From assembly GCA_030704615.1 (NCBI GenBank), contig CM060732.1:37183053-37243052 (forward strand): a DNA stretch of 60,000 bases, given 5' to 3'. Both the position numbers and the translations under genes were made by a program. Position 1 is the first letter of the stretch, and each line of letters starts with the position of its first letter. The notes beneath the pieces were generated by a model. That model was not told the DNA's origin. It worked only from the letters and a program-made list of their open reading frames with translations, and made no database searches. The stretch is from Takakia lepidozioides (lineage: Eukaryota; Streptophyta; Takakiopsida; Takakiales; Takakiaceae). Shown one piece after another: positions 1 to 11,850 of the stretch.

Positions 1-157
1 CATACATTTTGGCAATCACTACAAGACATAACCCTCGTCCCTCTCGTCCAGGACAACACTGACCAGGTAACCAAGAATTTGGGCATGAAACAAATGAATG
101 CAAATGATAAGGACACAAGAAATAGAGTGGGAGAGAGAGCAAAAACTAGCATCGGTT

Positions 158-1025
158 TTATCGTGGCATCTTGGTGGAAAACGCATTCACCCGTTTCGGG
201 GATGGGGGTTCTGCCTCTGCGCTTGATTCCTCTGAGTCGTCGGCCTTATCTGCTTGGAACAATCTATCTGCCTCACTATCGAAACTCTTCTCCGAATCGT
301 CAGACTCCACCACAGGACGTCGGTCGTTGCCTCCCATGGCACTCTCTTGCATCCGAGCACTCCGCCTCTGAAGAGCTGGGTCACGCGGCGGCCCAGCAGG
401 GAGTTGGAGAAGGCCCAGCTTCTGCCTCACTCTACACAACACCTTCCGCAACGTCAGTCCCACACAACCTGCACGCTCCTCCTTAGAAAACAAGGTGCCT
501 GCAGCCTTTGGCCCTTCGCTACAAGGTGGGGGAATGTTTAAAAAAAAACTAGGGCAACGCTGCTCCCCTCCACTAATACTTTGCCACATGTTAGTTTTAT
601 CCTAGTCATAGTGAAACTTTCAACTACAATTTTACTGTAGATTCTACTTCGTACTTGCAGCTGAAGAGGCCCTGGCGACGCCCCATGAACGAAGACTCTT
701 AAAAAACACAAAAGCAAGAGGAGAAAGCATAAAGATTTGACCTTCTTATGTTGAAGAAGAAGACTATATGCATAAAGGAAGGCGAAGCGAAAGAATGTAA
801 TAAGGGTTTAAGGTGAAAGAGATACTCCCGATCTGTGTCCTCGATAAGACCGAGCTCCTTCATGCGCTCTGCGTTTCGGATAAGATTCCGCTTCCGCATG
901 CGTTCATACTTAGTCAGGCCCTCCTCCTCCTGCGCGAGTGACGGACCACCTTCCCCAACTGCATTGGAGTGTTTGTCCATTCTGCTACTGCTAATGAACT
1001 TTGTTGTGGTGGAGGGAGGCTTCAT
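158..1025 (-). CDS. Small two-exon gene with YERxRxxN...RN...LGL motif and RRSxR motif (hypothetical nuclear protein)
   Basis: Proposed exon 1 runs 1025 to 826, from an ATG giving MKPPSTTTKF. It carries KYERMRKRNLIRNAERMKELGL-like sequence at about residues 40-60, a basic helical motif found in several plant nuclear proteins (some B3-domain and WD-repeat proteins have close versions). A donor GTATCT at 825 and an acceptor CTTGTAG ending at 519 join in phase to exon 2 (518 to 158). Exon 2 has LRKVLCRVRQKLGL, then QRRSARM, then an acidic serine-rich tail ending at a stop near 158. The order LGL helix followed by RRSxR matches what those families show, which supports the splice. The predicted protein is about 185 residues. 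There is no B3 or WD domain, so it may be a truncated relative or a transposon-associated protein. Splicing is inferred only from sequence. Confidence 0.45.
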
Positions 1026-1160
1026 GTCAGTCAACGATAATGGCGGGGCGGATTGCCTAAGAAACCAGGTGAAGTGCTTGTTGCAAGCAGCGACCAAGCT
1101 CTCCAATAACATCCGTCGTAAAGAGAAAAACACGAATGGGCGGGAAAGACGTAGGGCCAA

Positions 1161-2920
1161 TACACATAGGCATTTCAGGACCTGGCAACCTATGAAGGTG
1201 GACGAGTCAGGTAGGTTTTCGTGGGTCTTAGTGGAGGTTTCCCGAAGTTTCCAAAGCAGGTAGCATTACTCCCTCCTTGTCTTCCTCATGTTCTGCCCTC
1301 ACAATTGATTGAGCTGGGACATTTGTTTCCAATTGGAGTGTCACATTACTACAGAGTTTGCCGATTTGGGCAGCGGTTCATAAGAAAAATACAGAGGTAT
1401 GAAGGTTATGATAAAAGCATCATAGTGGCTCAGCTCCATTTAGCTTGAAGACAAGTTCAAATGTATCTCCATTATCTGTAGGTGTGCAAAATTTTGCCTT
1501 CTTGTGTGTGGCTTTATGAGAGCAGTTGTTTTGTTGTCTTACAAGTGTGGTATTGTATTGTTGATGGTGGGCTCATACAGTCAAGTGGTGTTGCCTTGTA
1601 TTGTGTTGTTGATGGTGGGCTCATATACTCAAGTGGGTGTGCCTGGGATGCCATGGGCGACAAGAACGATGATTGCTACATAGTCAATGCTGCTATCTAT
1701 GTGGGTTACTCGTTTTTGGCATCGTCGTAGTGACAATTGCATGGTGAGTTTTGTCTTCCCAGAGGCTGCCCAACCTTTCTTCTTCTTCCTGTTTATCTCT
1801 TCTCTATCACCCTTGGTCTCTTCATTGTGAACAGTAGCTACAGTGGTGGCTGAGTATTTATGTTACTGCAACGATTTGGATTAAACTCAACCACTTAACA
1901 GTGGTTTTCTGGATTAAGAATTTGTGGTATCAGGCAAGGGCTTGATGGGTTTGTTTTTTCAAATATGGCAGAATGTTGATAAGGACCTGACAACACCTTA
2001 AGGAAAATTCAGACAGACCTGCTTACTGGTATTTGTTTTCCGTTGCTTGCTTCTATGGCAGTGTATTCATAAGGCTATGGAGTAATAATCTTTTACCTGG
2101 TTCAAGCTATTGAAATTCCAAACAGATATTTCTTTGACCTGGTATAAGGTTCGTAATTGGTAAGCTTGTTTCTTCAAACATAGTAGAGACGTGTTGATAG
2201 GGATCTGGGACAACATTTTACCGCATGGTTTTGCCTGTTGGAAAATCAAATAGCTCTGTTTTTGTTTTGTTTCATCTAAAGTGGTTGTAAGCAGGTTCTG
2301 GAACAATACTTCCAGACCCACATTATGCTCCATGGAATGAGAATCATGTCTGAATGTGTGGTGATGAAATCTCTTTACAGCAAAACAAGGTTATTTCATG
2401 ATGAATGCCTTACTTTTCCCACCCTCCCACCCAAACATTTCAGGTACCCTGAAATCTACAACGAAGAATCAAATCAGGTGTTGTGAAGGGAAGAAGATGT
2501 TAAATAGAACCTTTGTAAGGTTGCTTTGTCTTTTAATGACAATGACTTTGCAAAGTCTTGTCTTGACATGACAATGAGTAGGTTATTGTCTTTGGTCCAT
2601 GACGTTGATTTAGCAGTTGGGGATGGAGAGAGGGGTGCTCTCGAGAATCATGCATACTTGATGCTGCTCATATTGCAGTAAATCCATTGAGGTTGTTATA
2701 TGCTGGCCCAGCCAAAAGTTTATACCCAGTGCATCTGTTCGTTTGTGAGGGGAGGGGGGCTTCGGAATCTCTACATCCCATTAGGATTGGTCATGGAATT
2801 ACCAAGCACTGTATGCATGCAAGCGGATCTAGTCATAATGTTGAAAGTGCTGCTTGAGAAAGGGAGCTTGAAGTTACTTTCCAGCTGCTTACGAGGCACT
2901 TTAGCCGGATCTAAATGAAT
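1161..2920. other. Intergenic stretch without a recognisable gene
   Basis: Apart from the two-copy repeat at 1551-1643, I see only short chance reading frames. None has family-like motifs, convincing splice sites or a biased composition. It may hold promoter sequence for the minus-strand gene that starts at 1025. Confidence 0.5.
1551..1643. repeat. Two-copy tandem repeat, about 48 bp
   Basis: Two adjacent copies share the core TTGATGGTGGGCTCATA. The first begins at 1551 and the second at 1599, with a few substitutions. No coding role is visible. Confidence 0.8.
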
Positions 2921-3268
2921 GGAATATTCAAGACAGTGGAAGCAAGAAAGTGTTGGTTAGTACATGGTATCTTTAAAAGTTTTTCATATGCATATTCTAG
3001 GCAGCTGAGAGAGAGTAATTGATGGGGGCAGGGGTGGAATATTCAAGACAATGGAAGCAAGAAAGTGCTGGTTAGTACATGGTATCTTTAAAAGTTTTTC
3101 ATATGCATATTCTAGGCAGCTGAGAGAGAGCAATTGATGGGGGCAAGGGTGGAATATTCAAGATAGTGGAAGCAAGAAAGTGCTGGTTTGTACATGGTAT
3201 CTTTAAAAGTTTTTCATATGCATATTCTACTAGGCAGCTGAGAGAGAGCAATTGATGGGGGCAGGGGT
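2921..3268. repeat. Three-copy tandem repeat, 115 bp
   Basis: Copies begin at 2921, 3036 and 3151 with GGAATATTCAAGA and end in GATGGGGGCA. Identity is very high; the last copy has a 3-bp insertion (CTACTAGG for CTAGG). The block runs directly into the PPR fragment, and its last bases (GCAGGGGTGAAGCC) read into PPR-like codons, so the array seems to have grown from sequence beside the PPR relic. Confidence 0.9.
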
Positions 3269-3480
3269 GAAGCCCGAGCACATCACGTTTGTGTGCGTTT
3301 GCAGCCCTGGAATAAGGCAAAGAGGTGCATGGTTGCATCACCAAAGATGGAATTGTACCAGATGTGATAATGAACAATACCCTCGTGGACATGTATGCCA
3401 AATGTGGGAGTGTTAATGGCTCAACGAGATTTGGAGTTGTGGAATGCCATGCTTGCAGCAGCATTTTCATTATCATTCGT
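3262..3480 (+). pseudogene. Pentatricopeptide repeat (PPR) gene fragment
   Basis: Translation gives a typical plant PPR segment: VKPEHITFVCV, then HGCITKDGIVPDVIMNNTL, then LVDMYAKCGSV, followed in a shifted frame by ELWNAMLAA. These are hallmarks of PLS-class PPR proteins, which act in organelle RNA editing and processing. Only about two repeats remain, with at least one frameshift between YAKCGSV and WNAM, and no start, transit peptide or E/DYW tail. It is a dead fragment, wedged between two tandem-repeat arrays. Confidence 0.8.
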
Positions 3481-3482
3481 TC

Positions 3483-3813
3483 CTACATTCATCCAATAGT
3501 TGGCAGCAAGGCGTTTGATTTATCCTTCATTCATACGTTAATCCAGTGCACAAAAATTATATTTCGTACGTTCATCCAATAGCTGTCAGCAAGGCGTTTG
3601 TTTATCATTCGTTCAGATAGTTCAGTTGTTTTGTTTCACTAACCTTTCATACGTTCATCCAATAGTTGTCAGTAAGGCGTTTGTTTATCATTCATTCACA
3701 TAATTCAGTTGTCTTGTTTCACTAACCTTTCATACATTCATCCAATAGCTGCCAGCAAGGCGTTTTTTTTATCATTTGTTCAGATAATTTAGTTGTTTTG
3801 TTTCACTAACCTT
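3483..3813. repeat. Tandem repeat, 83 bp, about four copies
   Basis: Units begin TACRTTCATCCAATAG at 3483, 3567, 3650 and 3733 and share CAGCAAGGCGTTT and TTTCACTAACC. The first copy is degenerate, the last three are close. It directly follows the PPR fragment. Confidence 0.85.
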
Positions 3814-4261
3814 AACCAGCACACGATTAGTTTACTATTAATGAGCTGGGTCAGTTAAAACGTAGTTAAGTTGTTTTACTTCTTATTATCCACATATATA
3901 TTGCTATATAATTTATATATTGTGATTACACGTGCCATTACTTAACTAGTTGTCTTAGTCAGCTCATTTTAGGTAGTCAAAGTTTCTCACTATAGTCAAA
4001 ATTTTCGCGGTTGTCTAGCACCTCGAATATTTTAATATAAATTTTGACTGAAAAATGGTTGGAAGAGTCGAAAGTGACAACAGTCAACGCCAACGTCAAA
4101 CAAAATCGTCGAAATTATATAGGGTGTGTTGTAGTGTCATTACCAGGGTGCTAGTGGGAGGATGTGGATCTCTCATGTCCATTGTCAAGTGGCCTTTGAT
4201 TAGAACAAAATTCTTGCAAAATGGAAGGTTACTTTCGGAAGATTTATAAAATTTCTACAAC

Positions 4262-4990
4262 TCCGAGATGGCTAGTGAGCTGGAGGATAGTGAGTGTGGT
4301 ATAAGGAAGGCTCCTTACAGACATTTTCGTAGATCCAAAAGAGCTGTTGCTTTGGATGAGTCTAGGAAATAAAAAAGGTTATTCTCGAAAAAGTCTGTGA
4401 AAGAGGTCAGTAGCAAACCATGGTGTCACCTTCAATGCTATCAATTCTTTGACTGGAAGAAGACACTTGCTCTTCGCACCACATTTTGGGGATCTATCTT
4501 CAACAATAGACGAGGCTGGGATTTGACATTCCACGGAGACTACACAGACTCGAGGTCGAGAGGTCAACTCGTCGAGCATACATTACTATTGAGGGAGTGC
4601 ATATTTGCGAGAAGGCGTGGTGGACAATTCATGGAATTGGCAGGTCAACTTATATGGAGTACAAAAGACTCAGCAAAGAAGGAGTTATCTCTTCTTTGCA
4701 TGGAAATTGTGGAATTAAGGGGCCCCGCCCAGAGACTGTTCAGGCTGAGGGGAACATATTGTCTATCATTAACGGGAACAGTGATTTCATGCCATATAAG
4801 ACGAGATGTATTGATGAGGGACGCCGAGATACACTCCGTGTACTACCTCCAGAGATTAATTGGAAACGAGTTCGAGATGAGTCCAACGAGGTGAGTATTC
4901 TTTCTCATAATGAGGAACTTACCATCAACCCCCTGCCATGTATGAAAAATGGGTTGTTCTTGAAAATTGCAAAGAGAGTACAAACTTGAA
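4262..4990 (+). pseudogene. Relic of a transposase-like protein (HTH-type region)
   Basis: Two overlapping frames hold recognisable pieces: a Cys-rich start (CHLQCYQFFDWKKTLALR at about 4430) and then, from 4600, CEKAWWTIHGIGRSTYMEYK, EGVISSLHGNCGIKGPRPET and a late VLPPEINW. The pattern of Cys, IHGI, HGN and PxxT followed by a stretch ending near a VLP motif resembles a widespread transposon-encoded protein of lower plants and animals; I assign this from memory of the pattern, not from a search. The frame changes near 4600 and a stop falls near 4371. No DDE catalytic part is visible, so this is a degraded N-terminal fragment. Confidence 0.4.
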
Positions 4991-6690
4991 GAACACTATG
5001 GAGTAGTTTTCTTCAATGTTCTCAACTTGGAGGGAAGACTAAAAATGCAATGTCTAACACCAAATAGTATGGGATTTGGAAAGGTGTTGTGAGTAAAGTA
5101 CCTAAGATACAATTGTCTGCCAGTTTTTTTTTGGGGGGCAACACTCATTTGTTCTGTAAAGATTTATGACTGATTTAAAAAGTACGTGTTCCCAACAAAA
5201 TGCATGCTTCCTCTGATGCCACATGCCTTTCGGCCCAGCCCAGCCATAGCTGGTTCTCGCTTCTTGGCCTATGAAGCTCGGAAAGTGGTCTTGGAAGTAG
5301 CCCTCTGTGTGCTTGTTGAATTCTCTTTTGTACCTGTTTGTGCAGTAAAGAGCTTTCACTCTGTTGTGGTGCTATTTTTGTCTTACCTCTGCAAAGCTCT
5401 GTTAGTTTTTCGGATTTTCTTTACTAGTTGTTTTCTATCCTCTCGATAGAGGAGCTTTTGCTTTTATGTTGTCTTCACCTTCTCAGAGGGCTCTGTGGAG
5501 GTCAAGTTCTGGTGCCACCAGAGCTAACCAAATTTTCGTGAACACGCGGGTCGCTGGAAGTCCATGTTCAAAAATCCATTTTCGAGCCGCTACCATTGGG
5601 TAGTGATCCCGACGCTTTTAAGGCCCACATAACACTCGACGATGGTGCTAAGGTCACCTGCAGGAGCTTCATGTTAAGTGTCCCAGGATCCGTCAGTTCT
5701 TTGCATGCTCCGGATGCAGCGGTCTTTGGGTCATCCCTGACGCCCAGAAAATGCATAGCCAGAATCCACTCGGCTTCCATTGTACAGTTTCCATCGACCT
5801 GGCCGCCCAATAGCCCTTTGGATTCTGCTTACCTCCACCCAACTGCATTGTTGATGACCTGATCAAGCTGTGTTCCATCCATTGACGATCAATTTATGAA
5901 CTCGGATTGCTGCCGTGCCCCCACTCTCCTCGACTCACTTACAGAAAGCACACCAGCGTACAATCTTCAAGAAGAAATGGAAAGTTCAATCTGCAATAAG
6001 CTCATTAAATTGTACTTGTTATTTCAGATGAAAAGGAAATTTTTGTGTGAAGCTGGTCGACGTGAAAGTTGGCAGACTGAAAAACTTATCCCTTGAGAAT
6101 GAAGTGTGGATGCTTGGAGGCAGCCTCCTATGGTGCCCTCCCTCGCCTGCAAGCACATCACCTAGTCACCTTCACCTTTATGAGGGCACAGAGGGCGGGG
6201 TGGAGGGAGGCCGTATTACATAACTTTAATGCGTACAGAGGGTACAGTCATCAATCCACCACCTAAGAAATACTGGGAGAAATAATGGTGCTACCTTGTC
6301 CGGTCACCGGTGTGGTATTATCTTCTCCCCCTGCCCTTGAGCAGTGTAATGGCGAGGTAACTTTGAAGGTTTTTTTCCTCTCTCTATACAATTAAGGGGC
6401 TCATGTTATTGCAGGTACTTCGCTCCCGGCCCTCTTCAAAAATTAGAAGTTTCAATATCAGTGCTGCGCATGTACGTACTCCAAAATGGGTATGTAGCAT
6501 ATGTACTATGTGCCATGTGGTTCGCAGAGGAGTCTGACACCGTTCCCTTCCGAGCTGAAGCAGCACACGATTGAGGACCCCGGGCACTTCTATTACTTGG
6601 TGTCTGGCACGGTCCTCACACGGGCCGCGCGGCCGGGCGCCGGGTGGTGTCCACGGAATGTGCGCAGTCTGAGGACTTGAAAGTTGGGCC
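4990..6690. other. Intergenic stretch, no recognised gene
   Basis: Short open frames (for example about 80-90 codons at 5568-5862 on both strands) show no family motif. From about 6580 the sequence becomes GC-rich with many CpG (CGGGCCGCGCGGCCGGGCG), which may mark the upstream control region of the methyltransferase gene. Confidence 0.4.
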
Positions 6691-6694
6691 TTCG

Positions 6695-6821
6695 TCTATT
6701 AATCTAATACGTCTTTACTTCACACGTGCAAGACCAGTGCGCGGGACCCAGGCCCCGCGCGCGCGGGGTCACGCGCACGGGTCCGGCACGCGTGAAAGAA
6801 AGACGCATTAGATTAATAGAC
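6695..6821. mobile_element. Palindromic MITE/foldback element in a promoter region
   Basis: The left end GTCTATTAATCTAATACGTC is the inverted match of the right end, whose reverse complement is GTCTATTAATCTAATGCGTC. The arms continue imperfectly for about 35 bp, and the GC-rich centre is itself partly palindromic (GGACCC...GGGTCC). The similarity extends a few bases outside both ends (CCTTYGTC), so exact ends and target duplication are unclear. It lies about 300 bp upstream of the methyltransferase start and could form a hairpin. A non-autonomous DNA element is the simplest reading. Confidence 0.65.
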
Positions 6822-6970
6822 AAAGGTGGTGGGCTCTCCACTGCTGCCCACCCTGCTTCCTTCGACTGTGTTTGCATGGCAGCGAGCGAGTTGAGTCTTG
6901 TCCACACTTCACTTCTTCCTCGATCTAGTCAAGTTGGACGCCGTTACATTCTCAACGACGCCGTCATAGA

Positions 6971-7026
6971 GATGAAATGAAATGGTAGTTTATAACGTCC
7001 GCCGAAAGCTAAAGAGCTTATGAGAG
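6971..7026 (-). repeat. Dispersed short repeat, inverted relative to copies at 11300-11466
   Basis: This segment (GATGAAATGAAATGG, then TATAACGTCCGC, then AAAGAGCTTATG) is the reverse complement of the repeat found twice in the last intron of the same gene. It falls just upstream of, or within, the leader of the methyltransferase gene. Confidence 0.7.
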
Positions 7027-7132
7027 TTCGACGTTTCCTTGCAGTGAGAACAGCGGACGCCACTACTGCAAAGGCTGAGATTTCTGGAGGACTTGCACAC
7101 TCCTTCGGCCTATTGCTACGGCGGTGGTGCGG

Positions 7133-10100
7133 ATGGCAACACACGCTCAGCTGATTTCATCCTCGTCCCTGCTGCAGCGCTCTTGCGTTTCTTCGAGGGA
7201 ATTTTTGCACTCTTCTGCCGTGCACTTGCCATTACAATTTAGCAGCAACGGAGTTGCAAGATTGAGATGCGATTCGGGAAGACGAGCTGCGAGGGCTCAC
7301 GCTACATTGTCGGTCGTCAATTCTGTAGGTATCTTTGATTCTTTGTCTGATCACTGGATTTAAAACCGTTTACTGTCCGATTGTCAAATTCTTGAAGAGA
7401 TGAATCGTCTGCGCTTACAATATTTGGTTCCATGAAGTCCAGTCTGAACATTATACACGTGAAGAATGCGATGACGCCAGTGGATTTGACGGACGCGTAC
7501 TTTGGCACTCCCTGTGAGAGTTAGGCAGGAAAGGCACACCGCAAGAATCACAAACAATCGGATGAAGACTGGCCAAAATGAGAAAGTTCTGGTAGCGAAT
7601 GAACCAGTACTTTCTCCCTCAGTGCAGACCTAGTATCGAAATAGAGGAAAATCACTACTGTGAATTTTCCGATATCTCATGTGCCGATAAAATCCCATAT
7701 AACACTAAAGTAGAAGGCTGCCAAGACATATAGTCAATGAGGAGAAGTTTCTTCATTTGGCTCAAGTAATTCCCGGACATAAAACAAAGTTTCATGATAA
7801 AAGTTCCCTCCACTGGTTTTCCCTGTTGACATATTTCCCTAGCAATATCTACTGCTAGTTTTGGACTCAATAGGGCATTTCATGCGGCAGAAGTAATCTA
7901 AGCTACAGATAACTTGTCATCATCTTGCCTTTTAGTTTCACCTTTCAGCACAAGATCACCACTTCATCATCTCCTGGGTCTGGGAGTGCCCTGTCTAAAT
8001 TTACATTATTGCAGGAGCCAAGCATTGAGAAAGAGGAAAAGACGACACTCGAGTTGTTGTGTTGCCCAATATGCTTTGAGCCTCTTGTAAGGAAAGGGCC
8101 TCCAGGCCTCAGCCAGTGAGTGTGCTTACCTTCTCAATGTCTGCTTTTGGGAATGCATCAGACCTAAAGCAGCACGATCTCAATTGTGTTCAATTTCAAT
8201 TGAATGTGTCAATTGCTTTTATTGGATTTTGACCTGAGTTTGTCATTATTGGGGTTGGCACTAATATGGTGTGTGCAGAGCAGCAGTAGCAAGGTCAGGT
8301 TTCCAGTGTAAAAGGTGCAAGAAAGGGTATTCAAACAGGGATGTCTATCTTGACCTCACGATTTTGGCGGGATCACGGGACTACCAGGAGACTTTGACAC
8401 CAGGCACTGAAATATTTAGGTATTTTCTAATTTGTTGCAGTTCCTTTGCGAGCACTTCAAGTCACAAGTAAAATGCTGAATAATTCTTCTACATGGGGTC
8501 GTTGGATCTGAAGAAAAGAGGTGAAATGAGATTGGTAATTTGAAAAGGTTGCCCTAGGAATGGACTTTGAGATGATTTCTCGTATGAACATATTGTGATG
8601 TTTGATTATTGGTAAATGCTGTACATATGAGGTATGCAGGTTGGTAAATTTCATTCTACTTTGCATTTTGTTTTAGAATCACTTGGTACAGGTCTGTCCA
8701 ACATAATCATGTAAGTCCAACAGAGCACTCCTTGGAGAATGAACAGAGTCTTATGCTCTAGAGATTGGGAAGCAGCAGAGGCATGAAGGACACACCTTCT
8801 CTGCTTGTTGTTATATTTACAGAGAGGTTTATCAGTGCCCCATTTTCATTTCCATTGCATCCTGGAAGGGGTCCCTTGCTGGTGTCTGCAGTTTCAGAGT
8901 TCTGAGGGTTGTGGGCTTGATGCCGAAAACTTTTTCTGTTGCAGGAGTCCGTGGGTTTCCTTTGTGTATGAGCGAGGATGGCGTCAAATGTTTAGTACAG
9001 GTGGCTTCCCAGGTCTGGATGAGGAGGTGCCCACATTTCCAGCCCCTCAGTCCATTCGGGCAGTATCTTCATCCTTTTGCTAGTTTTGTTGTGTAAGTCA
9101 ATCACAATCAGCTGGCTGCATCATTTGAGATATATGGGCAGGCAAGATGTTCCAGTTCCTTGTGAGATGGACTATCGTCTAATATGTAAGCAAGGGTGGC
9201 TGTGTGCAGTTGAAGATTGCACAAGATTTCTTTAAGCCAACAGTAGGAGGGGTCCTGTTGGATGTAAGCTGTGGCAGTGGCCTGTTCACCCGCCGCTTTG
9301 CTCAGAGTGGAAACTACAAGGCTGTTATTGCCCTTGACTTTTCGGAGAACATGCTCCGCCAGTCTTATGAGTTCATCAAGCAAGATCGCTCCCTTTCCAC
9401 TGCGTATGTCTCTCCATTTTTTAGCACACAGAGTTGCACACAGAGGCAGAACGAGCAAAGTAATTAGTGGACCGTTGTTATGTAGCATAGTGGCCCTGCA
9501 CATCCTGGGCACAGTTTGTATGAAGCAGGAAAAATAGAAAAGAAAGTGGGGGGAAGCAAACATATTGAGTCACAGACAGAAATGAACTGGTGCTTTAAAA
9601 TGTTTACGGGAAGCTAAAAAGAGCTGATGGGACGAAATGAAGAAAGAGACAAGAAAGAGAGAGGGGCCACGGAGATGTACCAATGAGCAATTAGGAGAGA
9701 GTACAAATCTGAGCAGTGTGATGATGCTGATGGTGAGTTGTTTTGCTTGGCAGAAATATAGCTCTGGTCAGAGCAGATGTGGCTAGGTTGCCATTTTCCA
9801 CAGGAACGATCCATGCAGTGCATGCTGGGGCTGCTTTGCACTGCTGGCCCTCTCCTGCAGCTGGGGTACGACAATTTGCAGTGCCCTTATCAACTGTACT
9901 GTGCTTGATCTTCTTAAGCAACTTTTTTTCTGGTCACTAGACATGGCCAAAGTTGTTGAAGTATGCTGAGCTCTGACAAAGCAAGAGTCGTTTGCAGGTG
10001 TCAGAGATCAGTCGGATTTTGAAACCTGGTGGCGTGCTTGTGGCTACCACTTTTGTAACACCAACTGTACTAGACGGCCTCCTGCCTCTCCGCCAGGTGC

Positions 10101-11781
10101 GTGATCAGGTTATTTTTCGGGAAAAAGCTCATTCTCTGCCACCCCCTTTTTCTGTGTTTGAATTGGGAACCACATTCACTAGCTCATTGAGTAATAGTGA
10201 AGGCTGAGCCTTTTCCTTGCAACAGTTGTTAGGTTCCAAGTTCTCAATGCAGTCATCTCTTCCTAATTTGGGATGCTCTTACACCGCTGGTCTCAAGTAA
10301 GCTATCGTTCTTCAGGAGATGCTGCAAATTCCTTTTGAGATTCCAAGTGGTATTTTAAGTCCCACAAAAACCAGAGAGCAGTGGGTGACGTTGCCCCTGG
10401 ACCTTCTTGAGTTTGAGAACCTAATGGTTATAGCTTGTAGGTTCTCTGGCGTGGATGGGTTCACATTCACAGCTTGATCTTCAGATGATGATAAGGCATA
10501 CTGTGGCACCATGTGTGGGTAAGCCTGTTTTCGCGAGATGTGAAGCAGTGGGCCAGTCACAATGGTTACTTTGTGGAGTGGACTTCCCACAGTAACAAGT
10601 ATCTAAACCTTGCCCCTCCTCCACCTCACCAGCTGCTGGTGCTGGCTACATTTAGACCAACCAGATTGGACACCTGCTTCATCCACCGTTTGATCCTCTA
10701 ACCATCATCATCCACCACTTTATATACCTATGAAGCGGATGAGTTTGATTATCTAGTCAGTCCAATAAGAGCCTAGGGCTTCTCATTGCACGATTGTTAG
10801 TTTTCCAATCTGAATGAACAATCCTTGTTTTGCGAGTAAAAATCTAAACTGGTTCAGATTTTTTACCATCAGCTGGGTGGTTGCTAAATGAAAGGAAGCT
10901 GCTGTTTATCCGAAGTCTCAGGGCTCAACACCCTGCAACCACAGTTTGTTGTTTTGCCCTCTCGAGTTCATCATTGAAGCTGACTACTCCTTAATAGGAA
11001 CCTTTCCTCCATCCAGTTTCCACATGAGGCGTGTGGCAGATTATTGCCTTGTCATCCCTGTGTCAAGGATTAGGTCTGTTCTGTTCCCATCGTGTGCTCA
11101 GTGTCAGAATTGGATTAGTTGTGTCTGTGTGAAGCAAAGTATGCAGACTGACACCCATTAGAGTCTGCACCCATTAGAGCTTGTTTAGCGCTGCACATGC
11201 TGAGGTCAGGTCCGATGGTTCACTGTGGGGTTATGACATTTTCCTGAGAGTTTCCATAGTCTCTTTCTCTCTCTTTTTATTTCTGGCTCTGATTTTGTCT
11301 CCTCTCTCTTGTTTTCTTCCACTTTGTCCCATAAGCTCTAAGAGCTTTCCGCGGACGATATAGAGCACCATTTCATTTTGACTCCTCTCTCTTGTTTTCT
11401 TCCACTTTGTCCCATAAGCTCTAAGAGCTTTCCGCGGACGTTATAAAGCACCATTTCATTTCATTTCATCTCTCTCTCTCTCTAAACTGGGTGAGGGGTC
11501 AATGGCCACAAGGCTACGGCAAACGTCTTATGAGTACATTCTCTCTCTCTCTCTCTCCCTCTTGTTGCAACTCTCAGAAGGAACATGTTTTTTGTTTTGT
11601 AATAGTTGCGCTGCTTGACGTCTTTGCATGGCAGGCAATGAAGCAAGCGATATCAAGCATCTCATTCAGATATTGGGACGAAGCAGAGCTGGAGGAGCTT
11701 TGCCGAATATGTGGACTCGTGGATTACAGGCACATCCGCAGTGGCAATTTCATTATGCTCTCAGCTCGCAAACCTGAATAA
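7133..11781 (+). CDS. Chloroplast SAM-dependent methyltransferase, At1g78140/At2g41040-type, 8 exons
   Basis: Predicted exons: 7133-7324, 8015-8115, 8279-8419, 8945-9026, 9210-9403, 9754-9865, 9998-10096 and 11635-11781. All introns are GT-AG, all phases agree, and the sum is 355 codons plus stop, close to the Arabidopsis relatives. The start MATHAQLISSSSLL opens a Ser/Arg-rich transit peptide. Residues about 72-115 hold a CPIC...CKRCKKGY zinc-ribbon-like pair. Then come FVYERGWRQMFSTGGFPG, SAM-binding motif I (LLDVSCGSGLF), VIALDFSENMLRQ, LVRADVARLPF, HAGAALHCWPSP, LKPGGVLVATTF and the C-terminal FIMLSARKPE. These are diagnostic of a plastid-located methyltransferase family whose substrate is, to my knowledge, not firmly established. 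Weak points are the exon 1 donor (TCT|GTAGGT) and the exon 4 donor (GAG|GTGCCC), chosen because only they give the right phase. Intron 7 (1.5 kb) carries repeats and a LINE tail. Confidence 0.92.
11300..11466 (+). repeat. Two tandem copies of an 83-bp repeat in intron 7
   Basis: Copies start at 11300 and 11383 (TCCTCTCTCTTGTTTTC) and contain AAGCTCTAAGAGCTT, TCCGCGGACG and CACCATTTCATT. Their 3' part matches, in inverted orientation, the segment at 6971-7026 near the promoter of the same gene. Confidence 0.85.
11486..11538 (+). mobile_element. Extremely short LINE 3' tail in a CT microsatellite
   Basis: About 50 bp (GGGGTCAATGGCCACAAGGC through CGTCTTATGAGTACA) match the 3' end of the LINE copies at 14701 and 37868, here in sense orientation. 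CT-repeat tracts on both sides suggest insertion into, and duplication of, a CT microsatellite. It sits in intron 7 of the methyltransferase gene. Confidence 0.75.
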
Positions 11782-11850
11782 GACAAAGCATTCTATTCCT
11801 CTGCACCTTTATCGCACCATTCTCAAACATTTTCACACTAGCTCCAAAGC

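Noticed and set aside
9027-9083. Continuation of methyltransferase exon 4 to the stop at 9083
   Set aside because: Family conservation resumes at LKIAQDFF (9210), and only splicing at 9026 keeps phase and matches GFPGxDEE followed by that block.
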